Source of the DNA: CAYVQE01 sp964633205
Lineage (GTDB): Bacteria > Myxococcota > B64-G9
Reading direction: 5' to 3'
NCBI GenBank assembly: GCA_964633205.1
Contig: CAZWFN010000016.1
Location: forward strand, 1 to 64,000
DNA length: 64,000 bases
The first letter of the stretch is position 1; each line of letters begins with the position of its first letter. The notes below the pieces were generated by a model. It searched no databases and had not been told where the DNA came from. It saw nothing but the letters and a program-made list of their open reading frames with translations. This document shows positions 25,132-34,355 of this stretch, piece by piece. The position numbers and the translations under genes were made by a program.

Positions 25132-27975
25132 CTAATGGATTTCGCGGCTGAGCACAGTGCCCTTGTTGCCGACCGCCCACACCCGGGCCTCGTCGGGCTG
25201 CAGCCAGATGCCGTTGAGCCAGTTGCTGGTGCCGGTCTGCTCCAGCGCCCAGGCGTCGGCGCCATTCGGGGTGCGGCGCAGCACCGCGCCCCCGCTGCCG
25301 GCGATCCAGGCCTGGTTGACCGCCGTGCCCCGGCCGTGGATGGCCGTCAGCTTGCGATCGGCCACGGCGCCGATGGCGATCCGGGTCTGCTCCTCGTTCT
25401 GGTGATGCCAGATGCCGCCCCCGGCGCCCACCGCCCAGAAGTCGCTGTCGCGGGTGCCCCAGACGCTGTAGAGCGCACCGGCGCCCCAGCTGTCCACCCC
25501 GCCCCAGGCATCCGCAATGTGGGCGCAGACCAGGGCCTCGGCCTCGCCCGGCACGTCGAAGCCGACCGCCCGCACCGGTTCGTCGCCGGCGTTGCCCTCC
25601 CAGCCGAACACGGCCTGCCAGGCCGGCGACGGGCCGCCGGAGGGGCTGGCCGTATAGTCACTGCCGTCGTAGTACAAGCGCTGTCCGTCGTCGCCCACCA
25701 GGTAGACCGAGTCGCTCGCGGCCGCCCACACGCCGCGCAGGGGCTTGGTGGCGCCGGTTTCTAGTTGAGCCCAGCTGTCGTCGCTGCGGTGCAAGGCCAG
25801 ACCGTCGTCCCGGCCACCCACCACCCAGACATCGCCGGCAGACAGCACCCACACGGCGTGCAGCGGGTCGGCGCCGTCCGGACTGCGCGGATACCATTCC
25901 CCCTGCGCCAGGTCGCGCTCCAGTACCACCCCGCCCTGGCCCACCGTCCAGAAGCTACCCGCCACCCCGTGGCAGGCGCGCAGGTCGGCCGTGGTCAGCG
26001 GATCGAACAGGTTGTACCAGTCGCTTCGGTCCCAATCGACCAGGCCGCCGGCCAGCCCGACCGCCAAGCCGCGCTCCGCGCTGTGGAAGAACACACCGTG
26101 CAGGCCGGGCAGCGGTTCGTCCTCGGGCAGCTCCCAGCCTTGTGCCCCGCGGTGGACCAGGATCTGGCGCTGCGGTTCGCCGTCGGTGTTGCCCACCGCC
26201 CAGACATCGTCGGGGCCGGTTCCGCCCAGCGCGTGCAGCGTATGCTCCATGCCCTGCTCGGGCTGGCGATCGCGCGTCCACTCGCCCCGCTCCAGCCTAC
26301 AGACCGTGCCGTCCGCGGCCGCGGCGAAGATGTCGTCCCGGCCGCCGCTGCCCCACAGCGCGTTGATGTCGCCGCAGCCGGCGGCGTCGAGCAGCTCGGC
26401 CCGGCCGGGCTCGAGCCGCAGCAGGTTGCAGCGCACGCTCGAGCCGGCCGGCGGCGGCTTGACCGCGATCCAGATCTCGCTCGGCTCGCCGCTCCAGATG
26501 GCCTGGAACCCATCGCACTCGGGCGGCAGCGCGCCGCTGTCCAAGGGCAGCGGCACCGGCCGCCAGACGCCGTCGCCCAGCCGGCGCAGCAGGGTGCCGT
26601 CCTGGCCCACCACCCAGACGTCGCCGGGGCCGAAGCCGAACACGTCGGTCAGCAACGCCTGGCTGCCGCTGTTCTCGCGCACCCAGCCGGTGCCGTCGTA
26701 GAACAGCACCGTGCCCTCCACCCCGACCGCCCAGACGTGGTGGTCGTCCGCGCCCCAGACGGCGGTCAGGGGCACCTCGGTCGGGGTGGGCTCGCGCCAC
26801 CAGGTTCGGAACCCATCGTCCAGGTGGGCGTGCAGCACGCTGCCGGCGGCGCCGACCGCCCAGGCGTCGCCGCCGGGCGCGATCCAGACGTCGAGCAGAT
26901 CGTTGCCCTGCGGCAGCGGGTTTTCCCAGCACCAGCCGTCCGGGCTGCAGATGCGCGCGGCGCAGCCGCTGTCGTCGGCGTCGGTCTGGCCGTCGCAGTC
27001 GTTGTCGATGCCGTCGGCACAGGTGTCGGGATCGGTCGCACTGTCCTCGCGGGCGGTCGGGTGGGCGCTGGCGTCATCGTCGTCGCAGTCGAGACCGCCG
27101 CAGGCCTGGTCGAGGTAGCCGTCGCCGTCATGGTCGTGACAGCCGCAGGCCGGATCCGCGCCGTCGGTCAGCCCGTCGCAGTCGTTGTCCAGCCCGTCGT
27201 CGCAGTTGTCCTTGGCCGGTTCCTCCGCCAGGCCGGGGTGGGCGGCGGCGCTCTGGTCGTTGCAGTCGTCGGCCAGCACGCCGAACTGGGGACAGGCCGC
27301 GTCCACGTGGCCGTCTTCGTCCGCGTCCCGCGGCAGACCCACACAGCCGCCCTGGTGGCAGGTGTCGTTCATGGTGCAGGCATCGCCGTCGTCGCAGTCG
27401 CTGCCGTCGGGCGCCGGGCTCCAGTCGAGCCGGTCGTTTGCCGGGGCGCAGGCCAGGCAAGGCAGATCCGGGTGGGCCGCGCCCGCGGCGTGGCACTGGC
27501 CGCCGATCAGGCAGTGGCCCTGGCGCACGGGGTGGTCGCAGCCGCCGGCCGGCTCCTGGCACTTGTCTTCGGTACACTCCAGCCCGTCGTCGCAGTCGAC
27601 CGGCTGGCCGGGCCGGCAGGAGCCGGCCGCGCAGCTCTCGGCGCCGTTGCAGGCCAGCCCGTCGTCGCAATCGGCATCCGCGCTGCAGTCCGCACCCGCC
27701 GTGCTGCAGATGCCGTTGATGCATTTGCCCTGACGGCAGTCGTTGCCGGGCAGGCAGGGGTGGCCCGGATTGCCGTCCTGGCTCAAGAACAGCTCGCAGC
27801 CGGATGCGGCCACCACGAGCGCTGCGAACAGACCGAGCAGACCGAGCAGACCGACCGGACCGTAGGAACGTGCCGGAACGACGGCTGCAAGTGCAGCGCG
27901 CGGTCCGGCCGGGCGGATGAATTGCGGCCGCCGGTCCCTTGCGGGCCGGCGCGGCGTCGTTGGTGCCGGGCTCAT
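25132..27975 (-). CDS. Large lipoprotein: Cys/Asp-rich MopE-like repeats plus beta-propeller
   Basis: A 947-residue exported protein with a long basic N-terminus, a hydrophobic segment and a lipobox-like AASGC near residue 60. Residues 65-230 carry Cys-rich knots (CDDGLACNG, CDDGDACTMNDTC). Residues 215-340 hold MopE-like putative metal-binding repeats (DADEDGH, DNDCDGLTDGADPACG, DGDGYLD, DNDCDGQTDADDSGC). The C-terminal 600 residues are repeats of the type DVWAVGxxGTxL, a predicted beta-propeller of at least ten blades. No enzymatic motif seen. Such proteins are common on myxobacterial outer membranes, with metal binding or adhesion proposed. One base separates it from the upstream gene's stop. 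Confidence 0.75.
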   Translation of the reverse strand: MSPAPTTPRRPARDRRPQFIRPAGPRAALAAVVPARSYGPVGLLGLLGLFAALVVAASGCELFLSQDGNPGHPCLPGNDCRQGKCINGICSTAGADCSADADCDDGLACNGAESCAAGSCRPGQPVDCDDGLECTEDKCQEPAGGCDHPVRQGHCLIGGQCHAAGAAHPDLPCLACAPANDRLDWSPAPDGSDCDDGDACTMNDTCHQGGCVGLPRDADEDGHVDAACPQFGVLADDCNDQSAAAHPGLAEEPAKDNCDDGLDNDCDGLTDGADPACGCHDHDGDGYLDQACGGLDCDDDDASAHPTAREDSATDPDTCADGIDNDCDGQTDADDSGCAARICSPDGWCWENPLPQGNDLLDVWIAPGGDAWAVGAAGSVLHAHLDDGFRTWWREPTPTEVPLTAVWGADDHHVWAVGVEGTVLFYDGTGWVRENSGSQALLTDVFGFGPGDVWVVGQDGTLLRRLGDGVWRPVPLPLDSGALPPECDGFQAIWSGEPSEIWIAVKPPPAGSSVRCNLLRLEPGRAELLDAAGCGDINALWGSGGRDDIFAAAADGTVCRLERGEWTRDRQPEQGMEHTLHALGGTGPDDVWAVGNTDGEPQRQILVHRGAQGWELPEDEPLPGLHGVFFHSAERGLAVGLAGGLVDWDRSDWYNLFDPLTTADLRACHGVAGSFWTVGQGGVVLERDLAQGEWYPRSPDGADPLHAVWVLSAGDVWVVGGRDDGLALHRSDDSWAQLETGATKPLRGVWAAASDSVYLVGDDGQRLYYDGSDYTASPSGGPSPAWQAVFGWEGNAGDEPVRAVGFDVPGEAEALVCAHIADAWGGVDSWGAGALYSVWGTRDSDFWAVGAGGGIWHHQNEEQTRIAIGAVADRKLTAIHGRGTAVNQAWIAGSGGAVLRRTPNGADAWALEQTGTSNWLNGIWLQPDEARVWAVGNKGTVLSREIH

Positions 27976-27976
27976 C

Positions 27977-28900
27977 TCACCAGCTCCCGCCTATGCCCAG
28001 CACCAGCCCCTCGCCCCCGGCCGCCGGGGCGACGCCCACCGCGGCCGGCGGGGCCTGGTCCGGGGCCAGCGCCCAGAGCACGGCGCCGGTGATCATCAGC
28101 GCGGCGCCGGCGCCGAAGCCGGCCCACATGACGCCGCTCCAGGTGCGGCTCTGGTCCCAGCCGTCGAGGTCGCCGCTCTCGTAGTCGCCGGCCGCCTCGC
28201 TGGCCATGCCGGCGCCCACGCCGCCCAGCGCGGCCAGCCCGAGCCCGCTCCAGAAGGTGATGTGGCCCCAGGTGGTCATGGCCGGGGTGGGCGCCGGGGC
28301 GGCGGAGGTGACGCTTCCGCCCGCATCGCCGCTGTCGTCCGCCGGCCGGTCCGCGGCGCCGGCGGTCGCTGCGGCCGCGGCCAGCTCGCTGCCGGCCAGC
28401 AGCTCGGCGGCGGCCGCGCCCAGCTCGTCCAGCAGGGCGGCCTGGCCGCCGCCGACCTTGTGGGCCACCGACCTGGCCACCTCGACCCGTTCCACGTCCA
28501 TCAGCTTGAGGTTGAGCAGGTAGAGCGCGCCGAAGCGCGAGATGTTGCCCACCACCACCCAGCGCACGCCCAGCGCGCCGCCGATCTCGGAGATGCAGCC
28601 CAGCTCGTCGCAGCCCAGCATGGACTTTTGCTCCTCGAGCCGCAGCATGGTGGAGATGTCGTGCTTGCCGATCACCCGGTAGCGGCCCCTGCCGCGCAGC
28701 TCGGTGGCCAGCATGTCGCCCAGCGCGTCCATCTGCGCCTGCTCCACCCCGCCCTTGGAGGAGAACTCCATCACCGCGATGGGGATCTTGTCCGGCCGGG
28801 CCGCCTCGGCCGCCGCCGCGGTGGCGCCGCCCAGCAAGGCGGCGATCAACAAACAGCCGGCTGTGAATGGTCTCCGTTCGATCGAGCACCCGATGCGCAT
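27977..28900 (-). CDS. Exported FlgO/CsgG-like protein with C-terminal membrane hairpin
   Basis: A 307-residue protein. After a signal peptide (ATAAAAEA) the first 140 residues (IPIAVMEFSSKGG, LATELRGRGRYRVIGK, LGVRWVVVGNISRFG) have the alternating fold of the FlgO/LpoB/CsgG-like N-domain found in many myxobacterial surface-assembly proteins. An Ala/Pro-rich linker and two hydrophobic, Gly-rich segments (about 215-275) follow. A Cys pair (GCDELGC) may form a disulfide. The ATG at 28900 has GGGAGGA just upstream. Transcribed with the propeller lipoprotein from the promoter at 28.9 kb. Function unknown; assembly of an envelope structure is a guess. Confidence 0.65.
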   Translation of the reverse strand: MRIGCSIERRPFTAGCLLIAALLGGATAAAAEAARPDKIPIAVMEFSSKGGVEQAQMDALGDMLATELRGRGRYRVIGKHDISTMLRLEEQKSMLGCDELGCISEIGGALGVRWVVVGNISRFGALYLLNLKLMDVERVEVARSVAHKVGGGQAALLDELGAAAAELLAGSELAAAAATAGAADRPADDSGDAGGSVTSAAPAPTPAMTTWGHITFWSGLGLAALGGVGAGMASEAAGDYESGDLDGWDQSRTWSGVMWAGFGAGAALMITGAVLWALAPDQAPPAAVGVAPAAGGEGLVLGIGGSW

Positions 28901-28943
28901 GCGTCCTCCCGCGTGGAATTCCACCCCCGCCCCGACCCCATCG

Positions 28944-28972
28944 AGAATAGCCGTTCGCCCGCCGGCTGGCAA
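28944..28972 (-). promoter_or_regulatory. Candidate sigma-70-type promoter of the 28.9-25.1 kb operon
   Basis: On the minus strand TTGCCA (28972-28967), a 17-nt spacer and TATTCT (28949-28944), 43 bases before the ATG at 28900. Confidence 0.55.
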
Positions 28973-29009
28973 TCGCGTCGCTGGCCACCGGGCCCGCCGC
29001 TGGAGTCGT

Positions 29010-30074
29010 TCACTCCTCCAGCACGGTCTCGATCCAGCCGCCGCCGATCAGGGTCTGGTCGCGGTAGCAGACCGCGGCCTGGCCGGGGGTGATGGCGCTC
29101 TGGGGCCGGTCGAAGGTGATGCGGGCGCGGCCGTCGGGCTCGAGCTGGTAGCGGGCCGGGGCGGGGCGGTGGCGCGAGCGGATCTGGACCTGGCAGCGGC
29201 CGCTGCGGCGGTCGGCGCAGGCCGGGTGCAGGCGGAAGCCGGCGGCGCGCAGGCCGTGGGCTGCGAGCCGGCGCGCGTCGCGGGTCAGCTCGATGCGCGC
29301 GCCGGCGGCGTCGATGGCGCGCACCCAGGCGCGGCTGCCCAGCGCCAGACCCAGCCCGCGGCGCTGGCCCACGGTGTAGCGGTGGATGCCCGGGTGGCGG
29401 CCGATCTCGGCGCCGTGTTCGTCCACCACCGGCCCCGGCCGGGCCGCTGCGCCGAAGCGCTGCCGCAGCGCCTCGGGGAAGGTGCCGGCGTCGGCCGCCA
29501 GGCAGGCGTCCTGGCTCTCGGCCGCGGCCGCGGCCGGCAGCCCGCGGGCGGCGGCGGCGGCGCGCACCGCGGCCTTGGTGGTATCGCCGATCGGCAGCCG
29601 CAGCCGCTCGAGCTGCTCGGGCGCGAGGGCGAACAGGAAGTAGGACTGATCCTTGACCGCGTCGCGGCCGCGCAGCAGCACCGCTCGGCCGCCGGCGCGG
29701 CCGATGCGGGCGTGGTGGCCGGTGGCCAGCCAGCGGGCGCCGCCGGCGTCGGCCGCGGCCAGCAAGCGGGCGAACTTCAGCCGCGGGTTGCACCAGGTGC
29801 AGGGGTTGGGCGTGCGGCCGGCCCGGTAGGCCTCCCAGCAGGGCCGCAGCACCTCCTGCTCGAAGGCCCGGCGCACGTCGAGCACCTGGTGGTCGATGCC
29901 GAGCGCCGCTGCCACCGCGGCCGCCTCTGCCATGGCCGCTCGGGCCGCGGGCCCGTCGTCGAGCAGCAGGCTGGCGCCGCTGACCCGCAGGCCCTGCTCG
30001 CACAGCAGGGCCGCGGCCAGGGCCGAGTCCACCCCGCCGCTCAGCGCCACCAGCACCCCGCGTTCAGCCGTCAT
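29010..30074 (-). CDS. mnmA: tRNA-specific 2-thiouridylase
   Basis: Thiolates U34 of tRNA-Lys, Glu and Gln (354 residues). PP-loop ATPase motif ALSGGVDSA at residues 10-18; catalytic Cys in RTPNPCTWCN (Cys92, Cys95) and in ESQDACLA (Cys191). Classical E. coli-type MnmA has Asp at the first of these positions; the Cys-x2-Cys plus distal Cys set resembles the version proposed to hold a [4Fe-4S] cluster. The start at ATG 30074 lies inside the end of larE (11-base overlap). It is the final gene of the sulfur operon, so sulfur may be channelled from the same donors as LarE. Confidence 0.88.
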   Translation of the reverse strand: MTAERGVLVALSGGVDSALAAALLCEQGLRVSGASLLLDDGPAARAAMAEAAAVAAALGIDHQVLDVRRAFEQEVLRPCWEAYRAGRTPNPCTWCNPRLKFARLLAAADAGGARWLATGHHARIGRAGGRAVLLRGRDAVKDQSYFLFALAPEQLERLRLPIGDTTKAAVRAAAAARGLPAAAAAESQDACLAADAGTFPEALRQRFGAAARPGPVVDEHGAEIGRHPGIHRYTVGQRRGLGLALGSRAWVRAIDAAGARIELTRDARRLAAHGLRAAGFRLHPACADRRSGRCQVQIRSRHRPAPARYQLEPDGRARITFDRPQSAITPGQAAVCYRDQTLIGGGWIETVLEE

Positions 30075-30873
30075 CGTCCAGATCCAGCACCTCGTCGGCC
30101 GCGCCGGAGCGCAGCCCGGCCAGGTCGAGCGCGGCATAGGTGTAGCCGGCCCGGAGCAACGCCTCGCGCAGGACCCGGCGCTGCTGCAGCGCCCGGTCCA
30201 GCTGCGCGGCCTCGAGCTCCACCAGGCCCAGCGGCCCGTGGTCGCGCACCCGCAGCGGGCCGAAGCCCAGCCCGGCCACGGCGGCCTCGGCCCGGGCCAC
30301 CCGCGCCAGCCGGGCCGGCTCCAGCGGCTGCTGGTAGGGGATGCGGGTGGCCAGGCAGGCGGCCGCCGGCCGGTCCCAGTTGGCCAGCCCGGCGGCCCGG
30401 GCCAGCCGGCGCACCGCGGCCTTGTCCAGGCCCAGCTCCTCCAGCGGGGCGCGCACGCCCAGCGCGTCGCGGGCGGCCATGCCCGGCCGATACTGCCGGC
30501 GGTCGTCGGCGTTGCCGCCGTCGAGCACCAGCGCCAGGCCCTGCTCGCGGGCCAGCGCGCACAGGGCGCTGTAGCGCAGCTGCTTGCAGTGGTAGCAGCG
30601 ATCCGGCGCGTTGCGCCGCACCCGCTCGTCGGCCAGCTCGTCCAGATCCGCGAACTGGAAGCGGGCGCCCAGCGCCCGCGCCAGGGCCGCGGCGGCAGCG
30701 GCCTCGTCCGGCGCCTGCAGCGGCGAGCGCACGGTCACGGCCAGGCAGCCATCGCCCAGCGCCTCCACCGCCGTGGCCAGCAGCAGGCTGGAATCCACCC
30801 CGCCCGAGAAGGCCACCAGGGCGCTGTCCCAGCGGCGCAGCCAGGCGATCAGGCGCTGGTGTTCGTCGGGCAT
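30064..30873 (-). CDS. larE: LarE-like ATP-dependent sulfur transferase
   Basis: A PP-loop enzyme of the LarE family (269 residues), which in lactate racemase maturation adenylates a nicotinate-derived cofactor precursor and installs sulfur. It has FSGGVDSSLL (23-32), RCYHCKQ, DGGNADD and the conserved CLATRIPY, whose Cys is the sulfur-donating residue in sacrificial members. LarB and LarC are absent from the window, so it may act in another thiolation. It lies 27 bases after cysE and overlaps mnmA, a second PP-loop sulfur transferase. Confidence 0.82.
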   Translation of the reverse strand: MPDEHQRLIAWLRRWDSALVAFSGGVDSSLLLATAVEALGDGCLAVTVRSPLQAPDEAAAAAALARALGARFQFADLDELADERVRRNAPDRCYHCKQLRYSALCALAREQGLALVLDGGNADDRRQYRPGMAARDALGVRAPLEELGLDKAAVRRLARAAGLANWDRPAAACLATRIPYQQPLEPARLARVARAEAAVAGLGFGPLRVRDHGPLGLVELEAAQLDRALQQRRVLREALLRAGYTYAALDLAGLRSGAADEVLDLDDDG

Positions 30874-30900
30874 GGGCGGCGTCGCCTCCCCGGCGCCGGT

Positions 30901-31838
30901 TCAGATCCCGGCGCCGCCCTCGAAGTGCTCGCGCCGGGCCCCGGCCTGGGTCACCCGGCTGCCGGCCGGCAGGTCCTGGGTCAGCCAGACGTTGCCGCCC
31001 ACCACCGAGCCGGCGCCGAGGCGCACCCGGCCCAGGATGGTGGCGCCGGAGTAGATGATCACGTCGTCCTCGACGATGGGATGGCGGGCCACGCCCTTGA
31101 TCGGCTGGCCGTGCTCGTCGAGCGGGAAGCTCTTGGCCCCCAGGGTCACGCCCTGGTAGATGCGCACCCGGTCGCCGATGTGGCAGGTCTCGCCGATCAC
31201 CACCCCGGTGCCGTGGTCGATGAAGAAGTGCTCGCCGATGTGGGCGCCGGGATGGATGTCGATGCCGGTCTGGCTGTGGGCGTGCTCGGTGACGATGCGC
31301 GGGATCAGCGGCACATCGAGGTGGTGGAGCTCGTGGGCCAGCCGGTAGTTGGTGATGGCCAGGATGCCCGGGTAGGCGAAGATGGCCTCGTCGTGGCTGC
31401 TGGCCGCCGGATCGCCCTCGTAGGCCGCGCGCACGTCGGTGGCCAGCAGGCGCTGTACGTCCGGCAGGCGGGCGACGAACTGCCGGGTCACCGCCCGGGC
31501 GTCCTTGTCGCAGCTGGGGCAATAGGTGGGATCCTCGTCGCAAACGAAACACAGGCCGCGCTGGATCTGCTGCTCGAGCACCCGCAGCACCTCGTCGAGG
31601 TTGGCGCCGACGTGGAAGCGCATGGTCTCGTCGGTCAGGTCCGAGGTGCCGAAGTAGCCCGGAAACAGCACCGCCCGCAGCTGCTCGATCACCTGCTCCA
31701 GCACCTGGCGCGAAGGCAGGATGCGCCGGCAGTTGGCCGTGCGGCTGCGGCGGGTCAGGATGTCGCCGCTGGTGCACAGCCGCTCGACCACCTCGCTCAA
31801 GATGGGCTGGACCTCGGGTGACAGGGGCCTGGCGCCGG

Positions 31839-31842
<4 letters not shown>
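30901..31842 (-). CDS. cysE: Serine O-acetyltransferase (long, EpsC-like)
   Basis: Makes O-acetylserine for cysteine synthesis (313 residues). The C-terminal left-handed beta-helix is clear (GIDIHPGAHIGEHFFIDHG, VVIGETCHIGDRVRIYQGVTLGA), preceded by YPGILAITNYRLAHEL. The N-terminal helical region contains a four-Cys stretch, CFVCDEDPTYCPSC (about residues 97-110), that looks like a small zinc or Fe-S knuckle and could be a redox or metal control point. The GTG start overlaps the cysK stop (GTGA), so the two cysteine enzymes are translationally coupled. Confidence 0.9.
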
Positions 31843-32792
<950 letters not shown>

Positions 32793-32862
32793 CCCCTTCC
32801 AGGCCGCGGGCGGTCGTCCCCGACCATGGTTCGTGGTACCCCGGGTCCCCGCCGAGCGCCGC

Positions 32863-33303
32863 TCAGATGTAGTACATCGGCGGCTCCTCGGTCTTGGCCC
32901 GCTGCCGGTCGGCCAGCTGCTGCAGGTCGAGCCCGGCCATGACCTGCTGCAGCGCCCGGCCCATCTCGATCCACACCCCGCGGGCCACGCAGTGCTGCTG
33001 GCGGTCGCAGGCGGCGTCGCCGGCGGTGCAGTCGACCAGGTCCAGCGGGCCCTCCAGCACCCGGATCACCTGCTCGACGTTGATGGTGGCCGGTTCCCGG
33101 GTCAGCTCGAAGCCGCCGCCGGCGCCGCGGGTGGCGCGCACCAGCCCGGCGGTCTTGAGCCCGGTCAGCAGGTTGTACAGGTACTTGCGCGACACGGCGG
33201 TGCAGCGGGCGATGGTGTCCATCATCACCGGCCCCTGGCCGTGGCGCAGGGCCAGCTCGATCATCACCCGCAGCCCGTAGCGGCCCTTGGTCGAGACCTT
33301 CAT
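32863..33303 (-). CDS. Rrf2-family transcription regulator with IscR-like Cys triad
   Basis: A 147-residue winged-helix regulator. The N-terminus MKVSTKGRYGLRVMIELA and recognition region VSRKYLYNLLTGLKTAGLV are typical of Rrf2. Cys92, Cys99 and Cys105 (spacing x6, x5) match the cluster-binding Cys of IscR (92, 98, 104), so a [2Fe-2S] or related cluster is probable. Lying inside a cysteine/sulfur operon it likely controls that operon, sensing Fe-S or sulfur status in the manner of IscR or CymR. Its ATG overlaps the preceding stop (ATGA). Confidence 0.88.
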   Translation of the reverse strand: MKVSTKGRYGLRVMIELALRHGQGPVMMDTIARCTAVSRKYLYNLLTGLKTAGLVRATRGAGGGFELTREPATINVEQVIRVLEGPLDLVDCTAGDAACDRQQHCVARGVWIEMGRALQQVMAGLDLQQLADRQRAKTEEPPMYYI

Positions 33304-33533
33304 CCGCCGCGGGCCCGCTTCCAGATGGCCACCAGCGAGTCGGCGCCGAAGTGCAGCTGCACCAGCTCCCAGCCGGCGCGGCCGCGCTCGTTGAGCAGCT
33401 CGGCCACGCCGCCCATCTCGTCGTCGGGCACCTCGCGGGCGTCGCACTGGCCCGCGCCCTGGCCGCAAAAGTAGACCAGCTTGCTGAACTGCTGCGCCGG
33501 ATGTCGGGTGATCGTGTACTCGAACTCGCTCAT
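33300..33533 (-). CDS. Small DUF4177-like protein
   Basis: A 77-residue protein with the pattern of DUF4177: FEYTITRHP near the start, ELLNERGRAGWELVQLHF and a final VAIWKR. Function of the family is unknown. Two Cys (FCGQGAGQC) could be redox-active or bind metal. It is encoded between the ThiS-like carrier (18 bases upstream) and the Rrf2 gene (overlap), so it is probably an accessory factor of the sulfur pathway. Confidence 0.75.
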   Translation of the reverse strand: MSEFEYTITRHPAQQFSKLVYFCGQGAGQCDAREVPDDEMGGVAELLNERGRAGWELVQLHFGADSLVAIWKRARGG

Positions 33534-33551
33534 CTTCGCCTCTCCTCGGGC

Positions 33552-33785
33552 TCAGCCGCCGCCGGCCAGCAGCACGAACTGCACGTCGTCGCCCGGCTGC
33601 AGCCGGGTCCCCGGGCCGCTGCGCCGGCCGTTGACCACCGCGCTGATGCGGCGCAGATCCTCTGCCGCGTAACCCAGCGAGTCCAGCAACTGCTCGACGG
33701 TGGTCTCAGCGGCGACCTCCAGCCGGCGGCTGTTCTCCGGCCAGGGGCGCCGAATGGGACCGAAGAAGCTGACGCTCAGCTCCAT
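33552..33785 (-). CDS. ThiS/MoaD-like sulfur carrier protein
   Basis: A 77-residue ubiquitin-fold carrier: MELSVSFFGPIRR beta start, TTVEQLLDSLGY helix, GDDVQFVLLAGGG ending in the diglycine tail that is adenylated and thiocarboxylated in ThiS, MoaD and CysO. It is the first gene of the sulfur operon, with GGGAGG before the ATG. The E1-like partner (ThiF/MoeB) is not in the window. Because cysK and cysE are in the operon and no thiamin or molybdopterin gene is, a CysO-like function in cysteine synthesis or tRNA/cofactor thiolation is the best guess. Confidence 0.85.
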   Translation of the reverse strand: MELSVSFFGPIRRPWPENSRRLEVAAETTVEQLLDSLGYAAEDLRRISAVVNGRRSGPGTRLQPGDDVQFVLLAGGG

Positions 33786-33809
33786 CGAATCCTCCCTTGT
33801 CCACCAACT

Positions 33810-33838
33810 TACTTAACTACTAAACCCCCGGCAGTCAA
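33810..33838 (-). promoter_or_regulatory. Promoter of the thiS-like/rrf2/cysK/cysE/larE/mnmA operon
   Basis: Minus strand TTGACT (33838-33833), a 17-nt spacer and TAAGTA (33815-33810). Spacer and -10 lie in a short AT-rich stretch with repeated AGTA/GTTA/AGTA/AGTT steps, an island in GC-rich DNA and a likely place for the operon's own Rrf2 regulator to bind. The AT-rich element is a direct rather than a clean inverted repeat, so the operator assignment is weak. Confidence 0.55.
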
Positions 33839-33917
33839 TCACCGCCGCACCCGCCCGCCGCCCAGCAGGGCGCCGCCCCGAGTCACCAAACCGACAGACC
33901 CCCGCCAACTCAATCCC

Positions 33918-33946
33918 TTACACCTCCAGCGGGTGGGGAGGTGTAA
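33918..33946 (+). repeat. Perfect 10-bp inverted repeat
   Basis: TTACACCTCC (33918-33927) and GGAGGTGTAA (33937-33946) separated by nine bases. It could form a hairpin or be an operator; no T-run follows, so a terminator is unlikely. Confidence 0.7.
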
Positions 33947-33977
33947 TTGTCGCCGCTGGGCAGGTGTAATTGTCGCC
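33939..33977 (+). repeat. 16-bp direct repeat with 23-bp period
   Basis: AGGTGTAATTGTCGCC occurs at 33939-33954 and again, identically, at 33962-33977. The first copy shares its left part with the inverted repeat just upstream, so the core AGGTGTAA is present three times (once inverted). Multiple terminal repeats of this kind occur at ends of some IS elements; no transposase is present here. Confidence 0.75.
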
Positions 33978-34355
33978 AGGCACTCTACTGGCCGGCCGCC
34001 CGGCAGCAAGCGAAGATCCAGCCGTCCCAATCCCAGCTCGACCCCGAGAAGAGCACCTCTTCAAGAAACGAAAAACGCAGGAAGCGAAGCGCAGGACTCC
34101 TCGAAAAGCGAGGACCCCAGAAGAAGAGAAGCTGATATTCCTGCGCAAAATCAGACAACTAAACACACCCCCCCTTCCGGAGGGTGTCGATGAATCCGAC
34201 ATGACGTGACCCGTTCGCAATCAGGCATTCGGTCCATACTGTCTACGGATTGATCCACATGGCCCGTTTCTCGACACCTTCTTCGGGCGAGGGAAATCCG
34301 GACTAGCCGAAGTCGTCTCGCTGCGCCCCCGGGCGGTCTTTGCGAAAAGGGCGGG

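Larger units (their letters stand above)
33839..34355 (+). other. Gene-free, AT-richer region with short inverted and direct repeats
   Basis: About 515 bases without a convincing gene. Short frames exist (for example plus strand 33970-34209, rich in Lys/Arg/Glu at its end) but lack a ribosome site and family resemblance. Purine-rich sequence from about 34060 to 34140 and a CCTCG/CGAGG mini-hairpin near 34110 are visible. Base use differs from the flanks. It could be a decayed mobile element or a regulatory region. Confidence 0.45.

Noticed and set aside
25132..27975. Repeated GAC/GAT-rich segments taken at first for a CRISPR-like or tandem DNA repeat
   Set aside because: They are coding repeats (MopE-like and propeller motifs) of variable length, with no spacer structure.
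33918..33946. Intrinsic terminator at the inverted repeat
   Set aside because: No T-run on either strand and no gene end near it; the closest gene stops are over 400 bases away or in the wrong orientation.
33970..34209. A possible 79-residue gene in the AT-richer island
   Set aside because: No ribosome site, no family resemblance and charge-biased tail; more likely non-coding.
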